Under the pieces are notes generated by a model. That model was given only the letters and a program-made list of their open reading frames with translations. It ran no database searches and was not told the origin of the DNA. Source: an uncultured Pseudorhodoferax sp. (GTDB taxonomy: Bacteria; Pseudomonadota; Gammaproteobacteria; Burkholderiales; Burkholderiaceae). Taken from it: DNA of 5,286 bases. The DNA is taken from assembly GCA_913776795.1 (NCBI GenBank), contig CAJYRH010000074.1:1-5286 (forward strand), in the 5' to 3' direction. Position numbers and translations under genes: made by a program. Shown here piece by piece: positions 1 through 5,286 of this stretch. The stretch's first letter is position 1, and every line of letters begins with the position of its first letter.

Positions 1-983
1 CAGCGCGTCGGCAGCTTGTCGAAGAAGTCGTTGAAGATCGCGTCGCGGTTCACCGCGAAGCCCTCGCGCATCAGATGGCGGCCGGGCGCTGCCGCCCAGC
101 GCGCCGCATCGTCCAGCACGGGCGTGCGCACCAGCGTGCTGCGCACCCAGTCGGGCGACAGCAGCCAGGCCACGCAGATCAGGTCCCAGATCACCCAGCT
201 GTAGGGCCGTGCGGTGTCCACGGGCGCGATGGCCCACAGCGGGTTGTCCGTGAACAGCCGGTGCAGCTCGTCGCCGACCACGCCGCGACCGCGCACGTGC
301 TGCTCGACCTCGGCACTGGACAGCCGCAGCTGGGCGCCGACATGGAAGCCCGGCAGGTAGACCAGCGGCACGCCGCTGTCCAGCAGCCAGCGGCTGGCGG
401 CCAGGTCCTGCTCCAGGTTGAACGAGTCGTTGACGTGCGGCGCACAGCTTGGATAGCCGCTGGTCCACACCACCACGATGCGTTCGGCAATCTCGGGCGC
501 CAGCAGCAGCGCACTGGCCACGTTGGTCGCGCAGCCCAGCGCCAGCACGTACAGCGGCGCGCCGGGCGGGCTGCGCAGCGCGGCGTCCACGAGGTGCTGC
601 GCCGCGGCGCTCGGCACCGGCGTCTGCGGGCCCGGCAGGTAGCGTTCGCTGCCGGCGAGCACACGGCCCGTGGGGTCCATGCCGAGCCAGCCGTACACGC
701 GCAGGATCTCGTCGTGGCTGCGCCGCATGCCCTCGTCCGGCGGGCAGAACGGCGCGGCGTCCTCAGGCGCCTGCGGCAGCTGGCTGCGCCGGTGCGCGAA
801 CGAGAACGGCGCGGCGTACACGGCCTCGACCTGCAGCGCCGTGGGCGACAGCAGGGCCCAGGCCAGCGCGAACTGGTCGTCGATCTCGTTGGCCGCGTCG
901 GTGTCGATGACGACGCGAACGGGCGTGCGCGGTTCCTTCAGGCGCTCGCGGTACCAGTCGTCGCGCGGGTGCTGGGCGTTCAT
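1..983 (-). CDS. Nucleoside hydrolase (IunH/URH-like family), C-terminus beyond window
   Basis: Predicted cytosolic N-ribohydrolase, splitting a nucleoside into base and ribose. The frame is open from ATG 983-981 to the left edge (327 residues visible, no stop), so it is partial but nearly family length. The Ca2+/ribose-binding N-terminal motif reads VVIDTDAANEIDDQFALA (about residues 24-41; D27, D29, D35, D36). This is a longer-spaced form of the classical DTDPGxDD. ALGCATNVASAL (148-159) corresponds to the family's GPLTN-type loop, NDSFNLEQD (185-193) to the FNxxxD ribose-binding segment, and WDLICVAWL (266-274) to the HDPLAVA segment. W266 occupies the position of the classical catalytic His, so leaving-group activation must differ and substrate cannot be predicted. 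The start overlaps the stop of the upstream transferase gene by four bases (ATGA) and follows a good Shine-Dalgarno. There is no signal peptide. Family assignment is firm; substrate is unknown. Confidence 0.9.
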   Translation of the reverse strand, partial: MNAQHPRDDWYRERLKEPRTPVRVVIDTDAANEIDDQFALAWALLSPTALQVEAVYAAPFSFAHRRSQLPQAPEDAAPFCPPDEGMRRSHDEILRVYGWLGMDPTGRVLAGSERYLPGPQTPVPSAAAQHLVDAALRSPPGAPLYVLALGCATNVASALLLAPEIAERIVVVWTSGYPSCAPHVNDSFNLEQDLAASRWLLDSGVPLVYLPGFHVGAQLRLSSAEVEQHVRGRGVVGDELHRLFTDNPLWAIAPVDTARPYSWVIWDLICVAWLLSPDWVRSTLVRTPVLDDAARWAAAPGRHLMREGFAVNRDAIFNDFFDKLPTR

Positions 984-2317
984 GGGTGGGGCTCCTGTGC
1001 AGTCGGGGGTAGGGGGGCGCGCAGGCCCTGGTAGCGCTGCCAGTCGGGCGCCTCGTCGACATCCCAGAGCGCCGCCAGTTCGTGCCAGCCGGCACCGGCG
1101 GCACGCAGGCGCTCGCGCGTCTGCGCCATGACCCGGTCCGTGCTCCAGGCGATGCCGTCGAACACACCGGCCAGTGGCCGGCGCAGGCCCAGCAGCACGT
1201 AGCCGCCGTCCAGCGCAGGAATGGCCACCGCGTCGTGCTGTGCCAGCGCGTGCGCCGCCGCCTGCAGGTGGCCGGGCGAGAGGGCCGGGCAGTCGGTGCC
1301 GACGATCAGCAGCGGCAACTGCGGGTCCTGTGCGAAGTGTTGTGCCACGGCGGCCTGCATGCGCGTGCCCAGGTCGCCCACAGGCTGCGGCAGCAGGGCC
1401 AGGCCCGGCCGGCGCGCCAGCGCGCGGAAGAAGCGGTGGCTGGCATCGGGCGCGCACCACAGGCACACGGGGCCGAGCGCCGCGGCCTGCGCCGTGTGCA
1501 CGGTGTCGAGCGTGAAGCGGCGTTGCATCCGGGCCGCGGCGGCGGCGCCGATGGCCGGCGCCAGCCGCGTCTTGGCCAGGCCCGGCACCGGCGCCTTGGC
1601 CAGGATGGCCACGCCGGCTGTCGCGGGCGCTGGCCGCGGCGCATAGCCGTAGCGGGCCGCCAGCGCGGCCGGATCGGCGCCGAGGACGTAGCGCGCGCGC
1701 AGCGCCCACATCAGCACGATGGTGCGCAGCGCGCCGTGCTTCTCCCATCGCCGTGCCGAGGTCGTCACGCGCGCGCGCAGGCAGGCCGGCGGGCCGTGGC
1801 GGCGCAGCGTCTTGCTCAGGGCCACGTCTTCCATGAGTGCGGTGTCGGCGAAGCCACCGACCTGCTCGAACAGCGCGCGCCGCACGAAGATGGCCTGGTC
1901 GCCCGTGGCCACGCCGGTGTGGCGCGAGCGCAGGTTGACCATGGCCGACACCAGCCGCAGCAAAGGCCGGCGGCTGTCGATGCGCACGTCGAAGCGGCCC
2001 CAGAGCGCGCCGGCTTCGATCGCCTGCGCGATCAGGCGGTCCGCACCGGGCGGCAGCACGGTGTCGGCATGCAGGAACAGCAGGGTGCTTGCGGTAGCCG
2101 CGGCGGCACCGGCCTGCATCTGCGCCGCACGGCCCCGCGGTGCCAGCAACACCTGGTCGGCATGCAGGCAGGCGATGCGCCAGCTTTCGTCGGTGCTGCC
2201 GCCGTCGACGACCACCAGCTCCGCGCCGCGTGCGCGCAGCGGCTGCAGCGCGGCCAGCCGGGAGGCGAGAGCGGGACCTTCGTCGAGCACCGGCACGACG
2301 ATGCGCAGAAAGGTCAT
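980..2317 (-). CDS. Fused TIGR04283 glycosyltransferase / TIGR04282 (DUF2064) transferase
   Basis: A 445-residue two-domain cytosolic protein. Residues 1 to about 228 are a GT-A fold family-2 glycosyltransferase of TIGR04283 type. Visible motifs are IVVPVLDE (6-13), VVDGGSTD (36-43), the metal/nucleotide motif LHADTVLPPG (82-91), GVATGDQAIF (135-144), LMEDVALS (161-168) and TSARRWEKHG (186-195). Residues about 234-440 are a TIGR04282/DUF2064 domain, which resembles sugar-nucleotide nucleotidyltransferases: ILAKAPVPGLAKTRLAP (238-254), GDLGTRM (314-320), GTDCPALS (340-347), ALDGGYVLLGL (368-378) and WSTDRV (391-396). These families are usually separate adjacent proteins, first catalogued with radical-SAM/selenodomain loci and now named arsenosugar-biosynthesis transferases; donor and acceptor are not established here. 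ATG 2317 was chosen because family members begin right at the first beta strand and AAGG lies seven bases upstream. ATG 2380 is an alternative (21 extra residues, ATGA overlap with the kinase stop). The stop overlaps the nucleoside hydrolase start. Confidence 0.9.
   Translation of the reverse strand: MTFLRIVVPVLDEGPALASRLAALQPLRARGAELVVVDGGSTDESWRIACLHADQVLLAPRGRAAQMQAGAAAATASTLLFLHADTVLPPGADRLIAQAIEAGALWGRFDVRIDSRRPLLRLVSAMVNLRSRHTGVATGDQAIFVRRALFEQVGGFADTALMEDVALSKTLRRHGPPACLRARVTTSARRWEKHGALRTIVLMWALRARYVLGADPAALAARYGYAPRPAPATAGVAILAKAPVPGLAKTRLAPAIGAAAAARMQRRFTLDTVHTAQAAALGPVCLWCAPDASHRFFRALARRPGLALLPQPVGDLGTRMQAAVAQHFAQDPQLPLLIVGTDCPALSPGHLQAAAHALAQHDAVAIPALDGGYVLLGLRRPLAGVFDGIAWSTDRVMAQTRERLRAAGAGWHELAALWDVDEAPDWQRYQGLRAPLPPTAQEPHP
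992..996 (-). promoter_or_regulatory. Ribosome binding site of the nucleoside hydrolase
   Basis: On the minus strand AGGAG lies eight bases before the ATG at 983. It is inside the last codons of the upstream transferase gene. It is the clearest Shine-Dalgarno in the window and fixes the nucleoside hydrolase start. With the ATGA overlap it points to translational coupling. Confidence 0.7.
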
Positions 2318-2380
2318 GGGAGGACCTTCGGCTTGGCGGGCTGCGGAGCGAGCGCCTTCGGGCGGCCGTGCGGCGCTCAT
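2318..2380 (-). other. Start-ambiguity segment between kinase and transferase genes
   Basis: This stretch is either a short intergenic gap or a 21-codon N-terminal extension of the transferase. In frame it starts at ATG 2380-2378, whose last two bases begin the kinase TGA stop (2379-2377). It encodes a Pro/Ala/Arg/Gly/Glu-rich sequence with no recognisable fold, starting MSAARPPEGARS. Both candidate starts have a weak AGG-containing Shine-Dalgarno seven bases upstream (AGG at 2390-2388 for ATG 2380, AAGG at 2328-2325 for ATG 2317). Sequence alone does not decide between them. Confidence 0.5.
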
Positions 2381-3429
2381 GCCGCGACCTGCGCCTGCAG
2401 CGCGTGCAGCTCGTCCTGCACGCGCGCGATGACGGGCGTGGACAGGTAGTGGTCGACCCGCCCGCGCACGTGCGCGGCCAGGGCCGCCTCGCTGTGCGCG
2501 GTCGACCAGTCCTCCCCGGCCGGAAGGCGCTGTGCAGGCCGGTCCGCCAGCGCGCGCCACTTGCAGCACCAGGTGGCCGACCACAGCCACATGGCGCGGC
2601 GCAGCGGCACGTGCCAAGGCCGGGCCGCCGCGGCGAGCGCGGAGGGAACGGCTTGCTCCCACGCCGCATAGAAGCCCGCCACCTGCGGCAGCGTCAGCAC
2701 CGCGTGCGCGCGCGCGTCCCAGGTGGTGGAGGTGTAGAGCGTGGCATGGGCCAGGTCCAGCCCGGCATGGCTGTAGCGGCATTTCTCCAGGTCCACCAGC
2801 ACCGCGTCGCCCGGGCTGCGCAGCAGGAAGTTGCCGGGGTGCGCATCGAACGCGACCAGGCTGCGCGGCGGCCGGTCCGGCTGCTGCACCAGAGCCTGCA
2901 ACTGCGCGACTTCCGCGTCGATGCGGCCGCGCGCCTCGGGCGCCAGGCCGGCTGCTCGCAGGTACGCCGCCTGCCTGCCGATCTCTTGCAGCAGGTCGGC
3001 CAGCGGATCGGCCGCGTCGCCGAGCGGCGCGCGCGGCGGCGCTGGCAGGGGCAGCGCATGCAGCGCGGCCAGTGCCTGGGCAATGGCCGGCAGGTCGGCG
3101 GGCAGGGCGGCGGGGCGGCCGGCGATCTCCTCGACCAGCAGCGCACCGCGCGGCAGTTGCGCGCTGGCCGGCAGCACCGCCAGCAGCCGCGGCGTGTGGC
3201 CGCACGCGGCGGCCCGCTCGAAGCAGGCTTGCTGGTGCCGCAGGTTGTCGGCTGGCGGCAGGGCCATCTGGCTCTGCTTGGGGATGCGGGCGAGCACGCC
3301 TGTGCCCAACAGGCGGATGTGCCAGTGCGCCAGGCCCGTGTCGGGCAGCGCGGCCAGGGGAGCGTCGGCCCACGGCCCCTGGGCGGCCAGCGCGGCGCGC
3401 AGGCCGTCGTTCAGCGCGTGTGCGGCCAT
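2377..3429 (-). CDS. Phosphotransferase, APH/choline-kinase-like fold
   Basis: A 350-residue cytosolic small-molecule kinase of the aminoglycoside phosphotransferase/choline kinase superfamily, first gene of the minus-strand operon. Visible landmarks are RIPKQSQM (48-55, K51 in the region of the ATP-contacting Lys), LLVEEIAGRP (97-106, hinge between lobes), a helix ending in ALAALHALPLP (119-129), the catalytic loop VAFDAHPGNFLL (192-203; D195 as base, N200 as Mg2+ ligand) and VLVDLEKC (210-217; D213 and E215 in place of the DFG-like Asp), then GLDLAHATL (223-231). The His that normally precedes the catalytic Asp (HGDxHxxN) is Ala-Phe here, while H197 is kept. The C-terminal half is Trp-rich (281-308), likely part of the acceptor site. 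Substrate cannot be read from sequence; the operon suggests a sugar, ribose derivative or nucleoside. In-frame ATGs at 3480 (367 residues) and 3501 (374 residues) are alternatives, and none has a convincing Shine-Dalgarno. ATG 3429 was preferred because conserved sequence begins just after it. Confidence 0.85.
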   Translation of the reverse strand: MAAHALNDGLRAALAAQGPWADAPLAALPDTGLAHWHIRLLGTGVLARIPKQSQMALPPADNLRHQQACFERAAACGHTPRLLAVLPASAQLPRGALLVEEIAGRPAALPADLPAIAQALAALHALPLPAPPRAPLGDAADPLADLLQEIGRQAAYLRAAGLAPEARGRIDAEVAQLQALVQQPDRPPRSLVAFDAHPGNFLLRSPGDAVLVDLEKCRYSHAGLDLAHATLYTSTTWDARAHAVLTLPQVAGFYAAWEQAVPSALAAAARPWHVPLRRAMWLWSATWCCKWRALADRPAQRLPAGEDWSTAHSEAALAAHVRGRVDHYLSTPVIARVQDELHALQAQVAA

Positions 3430-3548
3430 GGGTGGTGTTGGTGTCGCATGGAAGGAACGCAGCTTATGCCACGTGGGCATGTCGCGCGTCGAAGCGGCCA
3501 TGGCACCGCTGCCTGTAACCTCGGGTCTGCCCCGAACGAACCCACCGC
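3430..3548. promoter_or_regulatory. Divergent intergenic region, probable promoters for both directions
   Basis: These 119 bases separate the divergent kinase operon and the membrane oxidoreductase gene, so promoters for both should lie here or just inside the genes. It is less GC-rich than its surroundings in places, for example CTTATG near 3463-3468. On the minus strand CATAAG (3468-3463) matches the sigma-70 -10 consensus at four of six positions, but no good -35 element sits 16-18 bases upstream of it. An inverted repeat at 3466-3480 is listed separately. I see no RNA gene or terminator here. Confidence 0.4.
3466..3480. repeat. Short inverted repeat, possible operator
   Basis: ATGCC and GGCAT form perfect five-base arms around a five-base centre (ACGTG), and the nested octamer CCACGTGG is itself palindromic. 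It sits in the divergent intergenic region, 37 bases from the kinase start at 3429 and 68 from the plus-strand start at 3549. A dimeric regulator site is possible, but five-base arms are common by chance in such GC-rich DNA. Confidence 0.25.
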
Positions 3549-5286
3549 ATGCAGCAGAAGAAGACCCTCGTCGCCAGCACCATCGTCGTGGGGGTGCTCG
3601 TCTTCGTGGTCTTCGACCTGGGCCGCTTCCTGAGCCTGGCCTTCCTGCAGCAGAGCCAGCAGGCGCTGCAATCGCTGTACGCGCAGCGCCCCTGGGCGGT
3701 GCTGGGCGGCTACTTCGCGCTGTACGTGCTGGCCACTGCGCTGTCGGTCCCCGGCGCCGTGGTGCTGACACTGGCCGCGGGCGCGCTGTTCGGCGTGGCG
3801 CTGGGCACGCTGGTGGTGTCCTTCGCGTCCAGCCTGGGCGCGCTGCTGGCCTTCCTGGCGGCGCGCTTCGTGCTGCGGGGCAGCGTGCGCCGCCGCTTCG
3901 GCCCACGCCTGCGCGACATCGACCAGGGCCTGCAGCGCGACGGTGCCCTGTACCTCTTCAGCCTGCGGCTCGTTCCGCTGGTGCCGTTCTTCGTCATCAA
4001 CCTGGCGATGGGCCTGACCGGCATCCGCACCTGGACGTTCTACTGGGTCAGCCAGCTCGGCATGCTGGCCGGCACGGCGGTCTATGTGAACGCGGGCACG
4101 CAGCTGGCGCAATTGGGTGGCCTGCAGGGCATCCTGAGTCCGGGCCTCGTCGCCTCGTTCGTGCTGCTGGGCGTGTTCCCGTGGCTGGCCCGCGCGGCCA
4201 TGCGCGGTGTGCGGCGCCGCCGCGTCTACCGCCGCTGGCGCGGGCTTCGGCCGCGGCGCTTCGACCGCAACCTGGTCGTGATCGGCGCGGGTGCGGCGGG
4301 CCTGGTCTCGGCCTATGTGGCGGCCGCGGTCAAGGCCAGCGTCACGCTGGTGGAGAGCCAGAGGATGGGCGGCGACTGTCTGAACTACGGCTGCGTGCCG
4401 AGCAAGGCGCTGATCCGCAGCGCCAGGCTGGCGCACCAGATGCGGCATGCGGGCGACTACGGCCTGGCTGCCACCGCACCGGCCTTCCACTGGCGCCAGG
4501 TGATGCAGCGCATCCGGCAGGTGATCCGCACGATCGAACCGCATGACAGCGTGGAGCGCTACCGCAGCCTGGGTGTCGACGTGGCCGCAGGCCATGCCCG
4601 CATCGTGGACCCGTGGACGGTGGAGATCCGTGGCAACGACGGCAGCACCCGCCGGCTGACCACGCGCAGCATCGTCATCGCCACCGGCGCGCGCCCCGTG
4701 GTGCCGCCGCTGCCGGGGCTGGAGGCGGTCGGCTACGTGACCAGCGACACCCTGTGGGACGCCCTGGCCGCGCTCGACGCGCCGCCGCGCCGGTTGCTGG
4801 TGCTGGGCGGCGGCCCCATCGGCTGCGAACTGGCGCAGGCCTTCGCGCGGCTCGGCGTGCAGGTCACCCAGGTGGAGATGGGTGCGAGCCTGCTGGCGCG
4901 CGAGGACGCCGAGGTCTCGGCGCTGGCCGCCCGGGCGCTGCAGGCCGACGGCGTGCGCGTGCTGACCGCGCACCGGGCGCTGCGCTGTGAGCGTGACAAC
5001 GGCGAGCAGGGCGAGAAGCTCCTGGTGGTGCAGCCCGTCGAGGCGGGCGGCTCCGACGGCCCGGTGCTGCGCATCCCTTTCGACATGCTGCTGTGCGCGG
5101 TCGGACGGCAGGCGCGGCTGCAGGGCTTCGGCCTGGAGGAACTCGGCATTCCCGTGCAGCGCACCGTGGAAACCGACGACTACCTGCAGACCCTGCTGCC
5201 CAACATCCATGCGGCCGGCGACGTGGCCGGCCCTTTCCAGCTGACCCATGCCGCCGCGCACCAGGCCTGGTACGCCACCGTGAACG
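3549..5286 (+). CDS. Bifunctional VTT (TVP38/TMEM64) membrane protein / FAD-dependent disulfide oxidoreductase, C-terminus beyond window
   Basis: The frame is open to the right edge (579 residues visible). Residues 1-218 are a membrane domain of the VTT/DedA-like family: a hydrophobic helix at about 7-26, SVPGAVVLTLAAGALFG (66-82), then the signature LRLVPLVPFFVINLAMG (139-155) and a last helix at about 197-217. A strongly basic stretch (219-238, RRRR then RPRR) follows and should stay cytoplasmic, placing the next domain in the cytosol. Residues about 239-579 are a class-I pyridine nucleotide-disulfide oxidoreductase like mercuric reductase: FAD motif VVIGAGAAG (243-251), redox-active GGDCLNYGCVPSK (274-286; C277 and C282), IATGARPVVPP (377-387), NAD(P)H motif VLGGGPIGCE (418-427) and the second FAD motif IHAAGDV (553-559). 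The dimerisation domain with its catalytic His lies outside. Same-architecture proteins are annotated in proteobacteria; electron acceptor and transported species are unknown. The start is well fixed: a TAA at 3516-3518 lies in frame and no other start codon follows before ATG 3549. No clear Shine-Dalgarno is present. Confidence 0.92.
   Translation, partial: MQQKKTLVASTIVVGVLVFVVFDLGRFLSLAFLQQSQQALQSLYAQRPWAVLGGYFALYVLATALSVPGAVVLTLAAGALFGVALGTLVVSFASSLGALLAFLAARFVLRGSVRRRFGPRLRDIDQGLQRDGALYLFSLRLVPLVPFFVINLAMGLTGIRTWTFYWVSQLGMLAGTAVYVNAGTQLAQLGGLQGILSPGLVASFVLLGVFPWLARAAMRGVRRRRVYRRWRGLRPRRFDRNLVVIGAGAAGLVSAYVAAAVKASVTLVESQRMGGDCLNYGCVPSKALIRSARLAHQMRHAGDYGLAATAPAFHWRQVMQRIRQVIRTIEPHDSVERYRSLGVDVAAGHARIVDPWTVEIRGNDGSTRRLTTRSIVIATGARPVVPPLPGLEAVGYVTSDTLWDALAALDAPPRRLLVLGGGPIGCELAQAFARLGVQVTQVEMGASLLAREDAEVSALAARALQADGVRVLTAHRALRCERDNGEQGEKLLVVQPVEAGGSDGPVLRIPFDMLLCAVGRQARLQGFGLEELGIPVQRTVETDDYLQTLLPNIHAAGDVAGPFQLTHAAAHQAWYATVN

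Noticed and set aside
75..1034. Long plus-strand open frame opposite the nucleoside hydrolase
   Set aside because: Its Arg/Gln/Val/His-rich translation has no recognisable domain and lies antisense to a gene with clear motifs; such shadows are expected at this GC content.
1082..2449. 455-codon plus-strand open frame opposite the fused transferase
   Set aside because: Low-complexity, Arg/Gln/Gly/Ala-rich product without motifs; the opposite strand carries all the family signatures.
2381..3373. Upstream in-frame extension of the transferase to a 797-residue protein
   Set aside because: The extension is merely the out-of-frame shadow of the kinase gene; its translation is Arg/Ala-rich with no motif.
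2140..3633. Long plus-strand open frames opposite the kinase, including one running on into 4546
   Set aside because: No domain is recognisable. They cross the gene boundaries and the intergenic region, and run against the kinase or out of frame with the VTT/oxidoreductase gene.
3502..3906. N-terminal extension of the kinase to a 509-residue protein
   Set aside because: It would overlap the divergent membrane gene head-on by more than 350 bases and has no recognisable sequence.
3411..5261. 616-codon minus-strand open frame opposite the membrane oxidoreductase
   Set aside because: His/Gln/Arg-rich translation typical of the antisense of GC-rich coding DNA; the plus strand encodes an intact flavoenzyme.
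1..5286. tRNA, rRNA, CRISPR array, insertion sequence or transposase
   Set aside because: No repeat-spacer pattern, terminal inverted repeats, transposase motifs or RNA-gene hallmarks were seen; nearly all bases fall in four coherent genes.

Overview
The window is very GC-rich (about 70% by eye), with dense coding and strong G/C preference at third codon positions. The nearest look-alikes I recognise for its gene fusions are Burkholderiales (Comamonadaceae-type betaproteobacteria). That assignment is inferred from protein style and composition, as no rRNA or marker gene is present.

Layout: positions 1-3429 hold three minus-strand genes read right to left. The first is a phosphotransferase of the APH/choline-kinase fold (3429-2377). 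The second is a two-domain protein (2317-980) joining a TIGR04283-type family-2 glycosyltransferase to a TIGR04282/DUF2064 transferase. The third is a nucleoside hydrolase (983 down to the left edge, C-terminus cut off). The last two overlap by four bases (ATGA), and an alternative upstream start of the middle gene would make the same ATGA overlap with the kinase. The three therefore look like one transcriptionally and probably translationally coupled operon.

A 119-bp divergent intergenic region (3430-3548) follows. From 3549 to the right edge a plus-strand gene encodes another fusion: an integral-membrane VTT (TVP38/TMEM64/DedA-like) domain followed by a mercuric-reductase-like FAD/NAD(P) disulfide oxidoreductase. 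Its C-terminal dimerisation domain lies outside the window.

Working together: the operon combines a small-molecule kinase, two nucleotide-sugar or nucleotidyl-type transferase domains and an enzyme that removes bases from nucleosides. Both transferase families are named in databases for association with radical-SAM/arsenosugar loci. A plausible but unproven reading is a pathway that takes a modified nucleoside, removes its base, and activates and glycosylates the resulting pentose. No arsM, arsS or other arsenic gene is in the window, so the arsenic link rests on family names only. The divergent membrane oxidoreductase may be an unrelated neighbour.
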